Source: Gordonia malaquae NBRC 108250 (lineage in GTDB: Bacteria; Actinomycetota; Actinomycetes; Mycobacteriales; Mycobacteriaceae). From it: a DNA stretch of 64,000 nucleotides. The translations under genes were made by a program, and so were the position numbers. Shown here one piece after another: positions 17,280 through 26,848 of this stretch. The stretch spans positions 143,624 to 207,623 of the forward strand of contig NZ_BAOP01000005.1 in assembly GCF_000344135.1 (NCBI RefSeq), given 5' to 3'. How positions within the stretch are numbered: position 1 is the first letter of the stretch; each line of letters opens with the position of its first letter. The notes beneath the pieces were generated by a model that was not told the origin of the DNA, did not search any database, and saw only the letters and a list, made by a program, of their open reading frames with translations.

Positions 17280-20200
17280 GTGACCTCGACGCAGTCAGAC
17301 GCATTTGGTGCCGCGCTGCGCACGCTGTTCGCTCAAGCAGGCCGACCAACACTCGAAGCGGCCGCGAAGGCAGCATCGAAGAACGGTCCTTCCCTGTCCC
17401 GGCAACGGGTGAGCGATTGGCGGAACGGCCGCCACATCCCCCGCGACTACGCGGTCGTCGAGCCGTTGGTCGCGTGGTTGACTTTCCGGGCGATCGACGC
17501 CGGGGCGCGAGACGTGCTGCCGCTGCCCGCGTGGCGTGAACTCTGGGCGGCGGCGCAGAGCGGGTCCACGGTGCCGACGACTCCGCAGACTCCGACGAGC
17601 GCCCCGTTCCGCGGTCTCGCTCCGATGACTGAGGCAGACACGGACGTGTTCTTCGGCCGGACGTCGGTGGTGGCTGCGTTGGTCGAGCAGTTGGAGGCAG
17701 TCGCGTCGTCGGACGGTCCACGCATCGTGATCGTGACCGGTGTGTCCGGAGCGGGGAAGTCATCCGTTCTGCGAGCAGGACTCGCCGCAGCGCCGGAACC
17801 GTGGAACCGGCCGACCCGGCTGGCGATCGGAGACGACGGACTGCAGATCGATCGGGCCGAGCTCTCCGCGTTGGCGGTGATCGATCAATTCGAGGGGGTC
17901 TTCGCACTCGAGCAGTCGGTGCGCGACGACGTGATGGCCGCCGTGCAACGGTTGGCCACGAACACCACATTGATTCTCGGCATCCGCGCCGACTTCTTCG
18001 ACGCTTGTCTCGACATCGGCTTCCTCGCGGAGGCGTGGCAGCACCGGTCGGTGATCATCGGCGAGATGACGTCGGCCCAACTCGACCAGGTGATCCGCGA
18101 ACCGATCCGACTCGCAGGCGGACGTATCGACCCCGGTCTCGCCGAGCTTCTCGTGCGCGACTTGCACGACACCACCGAGACGGACGACCACGCAGGCCGA
18201 CTGCCGTTGTTGGCGCACACCCTCGAGCGGCTGTGGGCCATGCGGTCGGGCACTTTGATCACGGTCGCCACCTATCGCAAACTGGGCGGCATCACCTCGG
18301 CCATCGCGGACACCGCGGAGGACGCGTGGACGACGATCGCGCCGCAGGATCACGACGCGGCCCGCGCGCTTCTCCTGTCGCTGGTGCAGTTCGGTCCACG
18401 GGGGGTGCCCTTGCGCGCGTGGGCCGATCTCGCCGACCTCCGGCGGCGCTTTCCGGACAGTGCCGATCGGATCGTCGACGTGTTCGCCGATGCGCGTCTG
18501 ATCACCGCGGGCACCTCAGTGACGTTCATCCACGATGCGGTTCTCACAGCGTGGCCTCGCCTGGCCACGTGGGTCTCGGACGACGCGGACATGCTTCGCT
18601 GGAGTCAGCGACTGGCCGACGACGCCGCGAGGTGGGCAGACGACAACCGAGACGCCGACCTCCTGTATTCGGGAGGACGCCTCGTCGAATCCCTCGAGAA
18701 CGTCGAGAGACTCGGCGAACTCCGGTTGGATGTGCTGCCGCCAAGCGGCCTCGACTTCATCGACGCGTCGGTCCGTCGTCGGCGTCGCCTCAAGAGTCTC
18801 CAGATCGGCGCGGTGGCGCTCATCGCGATCCTCGCGTTGGTCGCGGGCATCGCGGCCGTCACGGTCAACCGGCAGGCAGGCGACCTGGAGAAACAGCGCA
18901 ACTACGCGGAGCACAACGCGTTGCTGTCCGACATCGACGGGCTTGTGTCGTCCGACCCGTCGACGGCGGCGCGACTCGCCCTCGCCGCGGACCGCAGGTT
19001 CCCCGACGATCCGGCCATCCACGCCCTGCTCACCTCCGCGGCGTCAACGCCGCTCGCGGTCACCCTCGAAGGCCACAGCGCGCCCGTGTACGACGTCGCG
19101 TACTCACCGGACGGTTCACTGCTCGCATCGTCGAGCAACGACCGCAGCGTGCGGATCTGGCGACGTACGCCCGACGGTGCAGCGCCCTTCGTGCAGACCG
19201 CGGTGCTCGGCGGATTCGACAACTTCACCACCTCGGTGACCTTCTCCCCGACGCTGCCGCTGCTCGCCGCATCGAGTGGAGACGGCGCGGTGAGACTGTG
19301 GAACGTCGCGGATCCGGCCGAGCCGCGCAAGGTCGCAGAACTGCGGGCGGGCAGTGGGACGTCGTACCTCACTCGGTTCAGCCCGGACGGCAGGTGGCTC
19401 GCCACCACGTCTGACGACGGGACCGTCGCGGTCTATCGCATCGCCGACGCGGTGTCGGCGCCTCGCGCGCCCATCGAGCTTGCGAGCCACAGTGGTCCGG
19501 TCCGTGCGGTCGCCTTCGACTCCACGAGCCGCCTCCTGGCCTCCGGAGGCGACGATCAGACGGTGCACCTGTGGCGGGTGACCGGCGACGACGTCGTCTC
19601 GGCGGGCGAACCGATACGCGGATTCCCGAGCATCACACACTCGATGGCGTTTCTGCCCGGACGCGACGTGCTCGCCGTGTCAGGGGACAGTCCGACGATG
19701 ACCCTGTGGAACGTCGCCGATCCGGCGGCCCCTCGGATGGAGAACTCGGGGCTGTCGGGCGTGACCGCGGGCTCGTGGTCGATGGCCGCCGATCCGACGT
19801 CGCCTCTCATCGCTCTCGCTGGAGTCGACGGTGTGGTCCACGTGTGGAACGTCGCGTCGACGACGTCGCCGCCCATCGTATGGGACCTGCAACGGTCCGC
19901 CGCACGCGGTTCGATCCGCACATTCAGCGTCGGTTTCAACCCGCGCGGCGGTGAGCTCTCGGTCGGCCGGTCGGACGGCGGGATCGACGTATGGCGAATC
20001 CCGGCTCAGGCCGCCCCCGATCGGGCGGCGGTGGTCTCGGGTATCGCGCAGAGTCGAAGCGGTGACGTCGTCGCGACAGTGGGCAGCGACACGCGCCTCA
20101 ACGTCTGGACTCGGCGCGACGCGATGTGGCACATGCGCGGCTCCGTCGGCATCGAGCGGCGCGTCAACGACCGGCCGAGTGTCGCGATGAGCGATGACGG

Positions 20201-21026
20201 GAAGCTGGTCGCGACGGCCAACAACAACGGTGGATCGATCGAGCTGTGGGACATCAGTGAGCCGGACCGACCGCGGTTCGCTTCGCGGATACCGACCAAC
20301 ACGCGGTACACGGCCGTCATCGACTTCATCCCCGGCCGTCATGTGCTGGTCGGGGGATCATCCGACACGGAGATCGCGATGTGGGATGTGACCGATGCCG
20401 CCGCGCCGACGATGATCGGCGACCCGGTGGGCGGTCCGATCGACCTGATCACGGCCATCGCCGTCGATGCCGCCGGCACTCGTGTCGCGATCACCTCGGA
20501 CGACCGGCACGTCTACGTGTACGACGTCGCAACGCGCGAACGACTGCGCACGATCGCGGTCGGCACCGCGGCGAGTGACGTCGTGTTCGATCCGATGGGT
20601 CAGTCGATCCTCGTTGCCGCGGACACCCTGACACAGTGGAGTCTCGACGACCGGTCTCTCCTGACGCGCATCGACGTCGACGATCCAGACCTCCTGTCGG
20701 TCATGGGAGGGGACACGCTCCTGATGGGGACCGGTGCGCGGAGCGTGGTGGCCTATCGGATCGGCGACGGCGGCGGCCTATCCGACCGCAGGGTGGTGAC
20801 CCCGGTGTTCGGTGGATCGCGGGCGCCGACTGCGCGGTGGCGGTTCCCGGCCGTCACCGCGGGAGCACCCGGGTTCTTCCTCACCGCCGGTGAGACCACG
20901 GGTCTGCTGTACGCCCAGTCGCTCGACCCCTCCGACGGGCGCGACTGGATCTGCGCCGTCACCGCGCCCCTGAACGCGCAGGAAGCGGACCGACATCGTG
21001 TCGCCGAGGGCGACGACGCCTGTTGA
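17280..21026 (+). CDS. HTH - nSTAND NTPase - transmembrane - WD40 repeat protein
   Basis: 1248 residues. Order of parts: N-terminal helix-turn-helix-like region (residues 1-75, with RQRVSDWRNGRHIPRDYA), an nSTAND-type P-loop NTPase (about 110-470; FFGRTSVV, Walker A GVSGAGKSS at 154-162, Walker B LAVIDQFEGVF), a single transmembrane helix (about 506-528, GAVALIAILALVAGIAAV), an alpha-helical linker, then about 12-14 WD40-like blades (585-1190; repeats such as GHSAPVYDVAYSPDGSLLAS and DRSVRIW). STAND proteins are ATP-dependent sensors that oligomerise on ligand binding; the propeller would be the sensor. No separate effector domain is visible. The GTG start at 17280 follows a divergent gap containing a palindrome. 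Target unknown. Confidence 0.82.
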   Translation: MTSTQSDAFGAALRTLFAQAGRPTLEAAAKAASKNGPSLSRQRVSDWRNGRHIPRDYAVVEPLVAWLTFRAIDAGARDVLPLPAWRELWAAAQSGSTVPTTPQTPTSAPFRGLAPMTEADTDVFFGRTSVVAALVEQLEAVASSDGPRIVIVTGVSGAGKSSVLRAGLAAAPEPWNRPTRLAIGDDGLQIDRAELSALAVIDQFEGVFALEQSVRDDVMAAVQRLATNTTLILGIRADFFDACLDIGFLAEAWQHRSVIIGEMTSAQLDQVIREPIRLAGGRIDPGLAELLVRDLHDTTETDDHAGRLPLLAHTLERLWAMRSGTLITVATYRKLGGITSAIADTAEDAWTTIAPQDHDAARALLLSLVQFGPRGVPLRAWADLADLRRRFPDSADRIVDVFADARLITAGTSVTFIHDAVLTAWPRLATWVSDDADMLRWSQRLADDAARWADDNRDADLLYSGGRLVESLENVERLGELRLDVLPPSGLDFIDASVRRRRRLKSLQIGAVALIAILALVAGIAAVTVNRQAGDLEKQRNYAEHNALLSDIDGLVSSDPSTAARLALAADRRFPDDPAIHALLTSAASTPLAVTLEGHSAPVYDVAYSPDGSLLASSSNDRSVRIWRRTPDGAAPFVQTAVLGGFDNFTTSVTFSPTLPLLAASSGDGAVRLWNVADPAEPRKVAELRAGSGTSYLTRFSPDGRWLATTSDDGTVAVYRIADAVSAPRAPIELASHSGPVRAVAFDSTSRLLASGGDDQTVHLWRVTGDDVVSAGEPIRGFPSITHSMAFLPGRDVLAVSGDSPTMTLWNVADPAAPRMENSGLSGVTAGSWSMAADPTSPLIALAGVDGVVHVWNVASTTSPPIVWDLQRSAARGSIRTFSVGFNPRGGELSVGRSDGGIDVWRIPAQAAPDRAAVVSGIAQSRSGDVVATVGSDTRLNVWTRRDAMWHMRGSVGIERRVNDRPSVAMSDDGKLVATANNNGGSIELWDISEPDRPRFASRIPTNTRYTAVIDFIPGRHVLVGGSSDTEIAMWDVTDAAAPTMIGDPVGGPIDLITAIAVDAAGTRVAITSDDRHVYVYDVATRERLRTIAVGTAASDVVFDPMGQSILVAADTLTQWSLDDRSLLTRIDVDDPDLLSVMGGDTLLMGTGARSVVAYRIGDGGGLSDRRVVTPVFGGSRAPTARWRFPAVTAGAPGFFLTAGETTGLLYAQSLDPSDGRDWICAVTAPLNAQEADRHRVAEGDDAC

Positions 21027-21153
21027 TCCGCACGCCGCGGTGTCGTTCGGCCCGCCCTGATTAATTGGTCCTCACCTGCGGATCCGCGTCGGTTCACGCG
21101 TCGGTGCGATTGCCGCAATTGATTGTGCCGCTTACGTTCTGACCAGCACAGAA
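21027..21153 (+). other. Upstream region of the riboswitch operon
   Basis: 127 bp without a gene between the WD40 stop and the aptamer. It contains AT-richer patches (TTAATTGG near 21061, CAATTGATTG near 21117) where the promoter probably lies. No confident -10/-35 pair could be assigned. Confidence 0.4.
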
Positions 21154-21241
21154 TTCATCACGAGCGGCTGAGAGACTGGCTCTTTGACGCCGCAGCAACC
21201 GGTGGGACCACCCACTAGGTGCTAATGCCAGAGACGATGAA
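21154..21241 (+). promoter_or_regulatory. SAM-I (S-box) riboswitch
   Basis: S-adenosylmethionine-binding aptamer. P1 is TTCATC (21154-21159) with GATGAA (21236-21241). Then ACGAGCGGCTGAGAGACTGG, CTC(TTT)GACGCCGC with the kink-turn GA pairs, GCAACC, a P3 hairpin GGTGGG/CCCACT, and the conserved GGTGCTAATGCCAG junction segment. These are the ordered sequence blocks of the S-box. Normally high SAM switches the downstream genes off. Here it controls an operon with no methionine- or SAM-metabolism gene that I can recognise, which makes the control logic noteworthy. Confidence 0.88.
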
Positions 21242-21398
21242 CGATCTCGACGTCCCCGCAGGCCGGGGCTCGAGTCTGCATGGCCGTCACCTGTTCCGGT
21301 GCAGCCGCTCGTGATCGATGCATGTGCCGTCCGCACCACAACGCGGGCGACGACACACGATTCGAGTCCGGTCGCAGCCGGACAGGGGAGGGGCACAG
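21242..21398 (+). promoter_or_regulatory. Riboswitch expression platform / long leader
   Basis: 157 nt between the aptamer and the ATG. Contains a hairpin formed by CTCGACGTCCCCG with CGGGGCTCGAG (about 21246-21273) and a second one, GTCCGGT with GCCGGAC (about 21367-21384), directly before the very strong ribosome-binding site AGGGGAGGGG. No U-tract follows either hairpin, which favours control of translation or Rho-dependent termination over intrinsic termination (inference). Confidence 0.5.
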
Positions 21399-22223
21399 AT
21401 GACAACCACACTGAGCGCGCCGCACACCAGTGGCGCCGACGAGGAACACAACCGGGTGGCGACGACCACCGTCGCCGATTTCTCAGCAGATCACCTGCTG
21501 CGCCTGCTGAAGGGCGACGTCTACGCCGTCCGAGTGCGTGGACTCGTGTCAGGGGAGGCCCTCGCCGGACTCCGGGAACGCTTCGTCGGACGCGATGACC
21601 ACGGGCCGCTCGCCACCGATCCGCAGTTCCGCCGTATCGGGCACGCTTTCTCTGAGGTCGCGCCGACCGATCAGGGCCAGTACTTCGCCGACGCGGCGAC
21701 ACATCGGAGCCATCTGCGGGAGATCGCCGCGCCCTACCAGTACCCGTCGGACGCGGTGCGAATCCTGCTCGACGAGGCGTGGCCGACAGGGACCACACTG
21801 CTCACCTCGGAGAGCCAGAAGTTCTTCGCAGGAGTGGCGCGATACCAGCAGGCGGGTGTCGACCTGGAACCGCATACCGACAACATCGCGCGGAACCTGC
21901 CAGACGACGACCTGGACATTCGACGACAGTTGTCGGTGAACGTCTACCTCGATGTTCCGGACAACGGGGGAGAGCTGGAGATCTGGGACGCCTACCCGAC
22001 CGAGGACGACTATCGGGAGCTCTCGGGTGAGCGGGTGTGGGGCGTGGACCGCGACACCGTCGGCGATCCGGCACTGGTCGTCCGACCAGGAGTCGGGGAG
22101 GCGATCTTCATCGATCCGCGCCGCGTGCACGCGGTCGCGCCGTCTCACGATCGACCGAGGGTGACTGTCGGTCTGTTCGTCGGTGTCCGAGGCCAGGACC
22201 AGCCGTTGGCGGTGTGGAGCTGA
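21399..22223 (+). CDS. Fe(II)/2-oxoglutarate-dependent oxygenase
   Basis: 274 residues. The double-stranded beta-helix facial triad is His159-x-Asp161 (LEPHTDN) with distal His244 (RRVHAVAP), and Arg254 (DRPRVTVG) is placed to bind 2-oxoglutarate. Spacing fits prolyl-hydroxylase-like enzymes ([17 protein letters not shown] strand pair). ATG 21399 follows AGGGGAGGGG. First gene of a seven-gene unit; its stop overlaps the next start by one base (TGATG). It probably hydroxylates, desaturates or cyclises the product of the next gene, as 2OG oxygenases do in bicyclomycin assembly (family knowledge; role here inferred). Confidence 0.85.
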   Translation: MTTTLSAPHTSGADEEHNRVATTTVADFSADHLLRLLKGDVYAVRVRGLVSGEALAGLRERFVGRDDHGPLATDPQFRRIGHAFSEVAPTDQGQYFADAATHRSHLREIAAPYQYPSDAVRILLDEAWPTGTTLLTSESQKFFAGVARYQQAGVDLEPHTDNIARNLPDDDLDIRRQLSVNVYLDVPDNGGELEIWDAYPTEDDYRELSGERVWGVDRDTVGDPALVVRPGVGEAIFIDPRRVHAVAPSHDRPRVTVGLFVGVRGQDQPLAVWS

Positions 22224-22909
22224 TGACACTCGCCATCACCGCGCCGGTCGGCTCGACGTCGCACAAGGCGGCGTTAGACCTGAAGGGCGTGCACTACGAG
22301 TACGAGGGTCGATCGACGATCCTGCTGGTCAGCGTCGGCGCCGACTACCACGAAGGCGAGAAGTTCGGCGCGACCGTCGATCTTCTGAACCGGAGCGGGT
22401 TCTCGCGGGTCACCGTCGCCGTCGCAGACACGCTCCAGCGCCACAACCTGGACGTTCCGCCCGGGGAGGCCTACCGACTCTCGCGTCGCAGGGGCGATCA
22501 GTGGATCGCGCGCAACCGCCCCCTGTTGGATCTGCTGACCGCCGACGTCGACGTCCTGCGATGGGACACCGCGCTCAGCGATCCCGCGTATCCGCATGCC
22601 CTCGATGAGGTGCGCACCGCGTACGAGACGAACTCCGACTACGCGGCGGCGATCGATTCGACGATCGACCGATTCGTCTCACGACGAGGGAACGACATCC
22701 CCGACGAGGAACGCATCCGGAACGGCTGCCGCACGTACCTCCTGGAGGAGGTGCCGATCATCCAACCGTTGTGGGCGGAACAGGGATACGACTTCGTGGT
22801 GTATCCACAGCAGATCTCCACTGCGATGCAGGCGACACGTGACCTGTTCGTCGCCGAGGGGGCCGCGTGGCTGCCGCTTCGTTTCAAGAAGCGGAAGTCG
22901 GCGCGATGA
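22223..22909 (+). CDS. tRNA-dependent cyclodipeptide synthase (CDPS), XYP subfamily
   Basis: 228 residues, the normal length. CDPSs take two aminoacyl-tRNAs and form a diketopiperazine through a Ser-bound aminoacyl enzyme. Seen here: nucleophile Ser37 ([10 protein letters not shown]), Tyr172 and Glu176 in YLLEEVP (equivalent to AlbC Tyr178/Glu182), and Tyr194-Pro195 in FVVYPQQ (equivalent to AlbC 202/203). Ala40 in place of Asn and Tyr-Pro at the later site put it in the XYP group rather than NYH. The positively charged patch needed for tRNA binding is plausible from LSRRRGD (residues 86-92). Odd: the usual Gly two residues before the catalytic Ser is Leu35. Overlaps its neighbours by 1 and 4 bases. 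The amino acids used cannot be predicted safely. Confidence 0.85.
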   Translation: MTLAITAPVGSTSHKAALDLKGVHYEYEGRSTILLVSVGADYHEGEKFGATVDLLNRSGFSRVTVAVADTLQRHNLDVPPGEAYRLSRRRGDQWIARNRPLLDLLTADVDVLRWDTALSDPAYPHALDEVRTAYETNSDYAAAIDSTIDRFVSRRGNDIPDEERIRNGCRTYLLEEVPIIQPLWAEQGYDFVVYPQQISTAMQATRDLFVAEGAAWLPLRFKKRKSAR

Positions 22910-24318
22910 GCATCACCGAGACCGGGGTGACAACGGGCAGACGGACTGCGGGCTTCGTCGGACTGGCCACGGCGTCGTTCCTCGGCTGTATCGATCTGAC
23001 GATCGTGTCGACGGCGCTGCCGGCCATCACCCGTGAGCTCGGTACGTCGATCTCGGTCTCCCAACTCGTGCTCAGCGGATTCCTGACGGCTCTTGCGATG
23101 TTCATGGTGACCGCAGGCCGAATCGGAGACCAACTGGGGCGCCGAACCGTGCTGCTGGCGGGGCTCGGCGTGTTCGTCCTGGCGTCGGTCGGTGCGGCGC
23201 TCGCTCCGGGTATCGGCTGGTTGATCGTCGCACGGTTTGTGCAGGGCGCCTCGTGCGCGGTGCTCTACACCGGTACGTCCACGCTGGTGGAACAGTTGTT
23301 CCCGGAGGGAGAGCGTGGACGCGCGGTCGGTTGGCTGTACGCGGTCAACGGTGTCGGCTTGGCGATCGGCCCGGTCCTCGGCGGACTTCTGGTTCCCGCG
23401 TTCGGGTGGGCGTCGGTCTTCTGGATCAACGTCCCGTTCGGGCTGGTGGCCGTCGGTCTGATCCTCGGTGCGGTCCCGTCGCCTGCACCGGAGTCGGACC
23501 GCGGGACCGACGTGCCCGGTCAAGCGGCACTCGCCGTCGCGGTTGCTGCGGCCGTCGCGTTCGTCTCGCTGCCTGCAAGCTCCGGGTGGCTGAGTGTCCC
23601 GGTGATCACATCGGGCGTGGTCGCGGTGGCTGCGGTGACACTGCTCGTCGCGGTGGAACGACGGTCATCCGATCCGCTCCTGCGTGTCGACCTGCTGGCT
23701 CATCCCAGACTCCGAGCCGCGCTTCTGTCGGACTTCTTCCTGGCGGCGTTCTACACGTCTGCCCTCCTCGTTCTGCCCCAGTACCTCGCCGACCGCCACG
23801 ATCTCGGTGAGCGGCTGATCGGAGTGTCGTTGCTCCTCGTCAGTGGAACCATGGCATTCGCCTCGCCGCGTGTGGGCCGCTGGGTCGATCACGGTGGCCC
23901 GTCCCGGCCGCTTCGCTTCGGATTCGCTTCGCTCGCGGTGTCGGCTGGTGCGCTCCTCGCTGGTGCGCTCTCGGCGCAACTCGCCGTTCTGCTCGTCGGC
24001 TTCGTGTTCTTCGGCCTCGGGTGGGCGTTGATCCTGGCACCCGCGACGCTGTCTGCGCTGTCGGCGGTCCCCACCGGTGAGGCGGGTTTTGCGATCGGCG
24101 CCTCTTGGACGTTCCACAACCTCGGCGGTGCTCTCGGCGCGGCAGTCGCCGCAGCCTTGTACGCGGCGTCCGACGCCGACGGCGGACTGACCTCGACCGC
24201 GGTGTTCCTGCTGGTCGGCGCGGTCGTCGCGCTCGCGGCCAATGCTCTGATTCCTGATTCGCATTCCACAGTCGAGGCCTCAGGCGTCGACGGTTCCAGA
24301 GAAGAGACTTCCCGATGA
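22906..24318 (+). CDS. MFS transporter, DHA2-type exporter
   Basis: 470 residues with about 14 transmembrane segments. Motif A is [11 protein letters not shown] between helices 2 and 3, and motif C-like [12 protein letters not shown] lies in helix 5, marking a proton antiporter of the DHA2 drug-efflux class. The ATG overlaps the CDPS stop by 4 bases (ATGA), so it is translated with it. Export of the cyclodipeptide product or self-protection is the likely role, as for YvmA in pulcherriminic acid and BcmT in bicyclomycin clusters (family knowledge). Confidence 0.85.
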   Translation: MSITETGVTTGRRTAGFVGLATASFLGCIDLTIVSTALPAITRELGTSISVSQLVLSGFLTALAMFMVTAGRIGDQLGRRTVLLAGLGVFVLASVGAALAPGIGWLIVARFVQGASCAVLYTGTSTLVEQLFPEGERGRAVGWLYAVNGVGLAIGPVLGGLLVPAFGWASVFWINVPFGLVAVGLILGAVPSPAPESDRGTDVPGQAALAVAVAAAVAFVSLPASSGWLSVPVITSGVVAVAAVTLLVAVERRSSDPLLRVDLLAHPRLRAALLSDFFLAAFYTSALLVLPQYLADRHDLGERLIGVSLLLVSGTMAFASPRVGRWVDHGGPSRPLRFGFASLAVSAGALLAGALSAQLAVLLVGFVFFGLGWALILAPATLSALSAVPTGEAGFAIGASWTFHNLGGALGAAVAAALYAASDADGGLTSTAVFLLVGAVVALAANALIPDSHSTVEASGVDGSREETSR

Positions 24319-25901
24319 AGAACAGCACCCGTGCGGCAGTCGCCGCTCTCGCCGTCGCGACCGGCCTGCCGATCGCTGCTTGCGCGGGAGACGACGCGGA
24401 GTCCGACGTCCTGCGCTACGGACTGTCGTCGGCACCGAGCTGCGCCGATCCAGCGCAGTCGAGCACCAACCAGACCGTCAACGTGTCCCGCCAAGTCGTC
24501 GACTCGCTCGTCGACCAGAACCGGGACACCGGTGAGCTCACTCCGTGGCTTGCGGAACGGTTCGCAGCATCGCCTGACGGCCGGAGTTTCACGTTCACAC
24601 TCCGCGACGACGTGACCTTCAGCGACGGGACGCCGCTGACGTCGGATGTGGTCAAGAAGAACTTCGACGCGCTGACCTCCGACGAGTCGACATCCACCCG
24701 AACGCTGCAGGCGTCTGGCTTCCTGCTCGGCTACGAGCGGACCGACACGCCGGACGAGCGAACCGCGATCGTCCGATTCGCCGAGCCCAATGTGCAGTTC
24801 CTGCAGGCCGCCGCCACAACGCAGCTCGGGATCCTCGCGCCGTCGACGGTCGCCGCGTCGTTCGACGACAGGTGCACGGCGAGCACGGTGATCGGCAGCG
24901 GGCCCTACACCTACAGCGGGTGGGAGCAGGACCGATCGGCGACGCTCACCAGGCGAGACGACTACCGGTGGACCCCGGACACCGGGCTCGCAGACCACGC
25001 GCGCTACCGCACGGTCGAGTTCAGCGTGGTGCCCGAGTCCGGCGTCCGCGCAGGAAGCGTCACGTCCGGGCAACTGGACGCGAGTGCCGATCCTCAGCCA
25101 CAGGACCGAAGCGCGATCGAAGCGTCCGGCGCCGCACTGACGTCACGTCCCAACCCGGGCCTCCCGTATGTCTTCCAGTCGAACGTGTCGCGCGGTGTTC
25201 TCGCCGATGCGGCCGTCCGTCGTGCCGTGACCACGGCATTGGACCGGAAGGAACTCGTGGACACCGTCCTCGGAGACTCGTTCAAGCCCGCGACGAGCGT
25301 CCTCGCGTCCACCACCCCCGGGTACCGAGCCGACCCCGCGATCAGGCTCGACCGTGCCGAGTCCGCTCGGCTCCTCGACGCCGCGGGCTGGCGGTCGTCC
25401 GGAGAAGGGACACGGTCCAAGGACGGGAAGAAGCTGTCGTTCGACGTCATCTACTCGCCGGAGTTCTACGGCAACAAGCCGGTCCTCGAGCTCGTCCAAC
25501 GCCAGTTGGCATCGGTTGGCATCGACCTGACGATCACGGCGTTGTCGAACGACGACTTCCTGTCCCGACGGAAGGCAGGCGACTCCGACGCGGTCTACTA
25601 CAACGTCACGCGCGCCGACCCGGACATCCTCCGCTCGCGGCTCGGCTTCGAGGGAACCAACTACTCGCGTCGCGGTTTCGACCCGCAGATCGATCCGCTG
25701 CTGACCCGACAGGCGGGTGTCGCTGACCGGGCGGAACGTCTGCGTCTCGTCGACACCCTGCAGACCCGGTTGATCGAAGCCGGATACGCGATTCCGGTTG
25801 TCGAACTGTCGCAGGTGGCAGCGGTCGCTTCGGGATTCGGCGGGATCGGCTTCGACGCGTCCGGCGTTCTGCGCCTGCAGTACCCAGACACGGACTCATG
25901 A
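24315..25901 (+). CDS. ABC transporter substrate-binding lipoprotein, family 5 (DppA/OppA type)
   Basis: 528 residues. Signal peptide with lipobox LPIAAC and lipidated Cys23, then the SBP family 5 fold (LAERFAASPDGRSFTFTLRDD, FSDGTPLTSDVV). This family binds peptides, nickel-chelates, opines and some metallophores. The start ATGA-overlaps the MFS stop. As part of an operon that makes a cyclodipeptide, it may recapture the product or its metal complex, but ordinary peptide or sulfur-compound uptake under SAM control remains possible. Confidence 0.88.
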   Translation: MKNSTRAAVAALAVATGLPIAACAGDDAESDVLRYGLSSAPSCADPAQSSTNQTVNVSRQVVDSLVDQNRDTGELTPWLAERFAASPDGRSFTFTLRDDVTFSDGTPLTSDVVKKNFDALTSDESTSTRTLQASGFLLGYERTDTPDERTAIVRFAEPNVQFLQAAATTQLGILAPSTVAASFDDRCTASTVIGSGPYTYSGWEQDRSATLTRRDDYRWTPDTGLADHARYRTVEFSVVPESGVRAGSVTSGQLDASADPQPQDRSAIEASGAALTSRPNPGLPYVFQSNVSRGVLADAAVRRAVTTALDRKELVDTVLGDSFKPATSVLASTTPGYRADPAIRLDRAESARLLDAAGWRSSGEGTRSKDGKKLSFDVIYSPEFYGNKPVLELVQRQLASVGIDLTITALSNDDFLSRRKAGDSDAVYYNVTRADPDILRSRLGFEGTNYSRRGFDPQIDPLLTRQAGVADRAERLRLVDTLQTRLIEAGYAIPVVELSQVAAVASGFGGIGFDASGVLRLQYPDTDS

Positions 25902-26848
25902 CCGGGAGACTCGCACGCCGCGTCGGGTCGCGTCTTACGGCTGGAGTCGCAGTCGTATGGGCGGTCTTCACCCTCGTCTTCCTCGTGTTGCGGGTGCTGC
26001 CGGGCGATCCGGTCTCCCTCGCCGCAGACGCCGACTCCGGTGGAGCTCCGCCGTCACCAGCCACGCTCGCCGCGCTCCGCGCGCAGTACGGGCTCGACCG
26101 CCCGCTGTGGCAGCAGTATCTGTCTGCCGTCGGTGATTTTGTACGCGGTGACTGGGGGACGTCGGTGGTGACCGGTCGTCCCGTCACCACGACACTGCTC
26201 GACGCCCCCCCGTCGACGGCGGTCCTGGCCGTGTCAGCCTTGGCGCTGGGCGCGGTCGTCGCATTCGGATTGGCGTTCGCCGCGACATACCGTCCGAACG
26301 GGATCGCGTCCCGGGTGATCGGACAGATCCCGTCCGTGCTGGTGTCGTTGCCAACGTTCGCGGTCGGACTGGTCCTGATCCAGGTGTTCGCGTTCGGGCT
26401 CGGAGTTCTCCCGGGATTCGGCGACCGGACTCCCGCGTCGGCGATCCTGCCCGCCGTGACGCTCGCCGTGCCGATCGCGGGCTATCTGGGGCAGCTCATG
26501 GCCTCCGGCATGCGTGAGGCCGCCGCCCAACCGTTCGTCGACGTCGCACGGGCCACCGGGGCTTCTGACCTGACCGTCCACCTGCGCCACGTGGCGCCCG
26601 CCGCGGCGTTGCCGACGCTGTCGGCGCTCGGAGTGCTCGTCGGATCGGCTTTGGCCGGTGCGGTGGTGGTGGAGACGGTGTTCTCACGTGCGGGGCTCGG
26701 GCGTCTCACGCAGCAGGCGGTCGCTGCACACGACGGACCGGTGATGCTCGCGACGGTTGTGGTGTCGGCCGCGATCTTCGTGGTGGTGACGGCGGTCGTC
26801 GACATCGTGGGTCCGCTCGTCGACCCGCGTGCTCGGAGCACGTCATGA
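25898..26848 (+). CDS. ABC transporter permease (DppB type)
   Basis: 316 residues, six transmembrane helices. N-terminal signature LVFLVLRVLPGDPVSL of the DppB/OppB family, and the EAA loop AAAQPFVDVARATGASDLTV for docking the ATPase. ATGA overlap with the SBP gene. Confidence 0.9.
   Translation: MTGRLARRVGSRLTAGVAVVWAVFTLVFLVLRVLPGDPVSLAADADSGGAPPSPATLAALRAQYGLDRPLWQQYLSAVGDFVRGDWGTSVVTGRPVTTTLLDAPPSTAVLAVSALALGAVVAFGLAFAATYRPNGIASRVIGQIPSVLVSLPTFAVGLVLIQVFAFGLGVLPGFGDRTPASAILPAVTLAVPIAGYLGQLMASGMREAAAQPFVDVARATGASDLTVHLRHVAPAAALPTLSALGVLVGSALAGAVVVETVFSRAGLGRLTQQAVAAHDGPVMLATVVVSAAIFVVVTAVVDIVGPLVDPRARSTS

Noticed and set aside
21027..21398. SAM-IV riboswitch instead of SAM-I
   Set aside because: The GAGAGACTGGCTC-type kink-turn arm and the GGTGCTAATGCC block follow the S-box layout; the SAM-IV-specific GCUUGCUG and GGGGUGC segments are absent.
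22223..22909. Isonitrile synthase or nicotianamine-like synthase as the identity of the riboswitch operon's second gene
   Set aside because: The spacing Ser37 - Tyr172/Glu176 - Tyr194-Pro195 and the 228-residue length fit cyclodipeptide synthases specifically.
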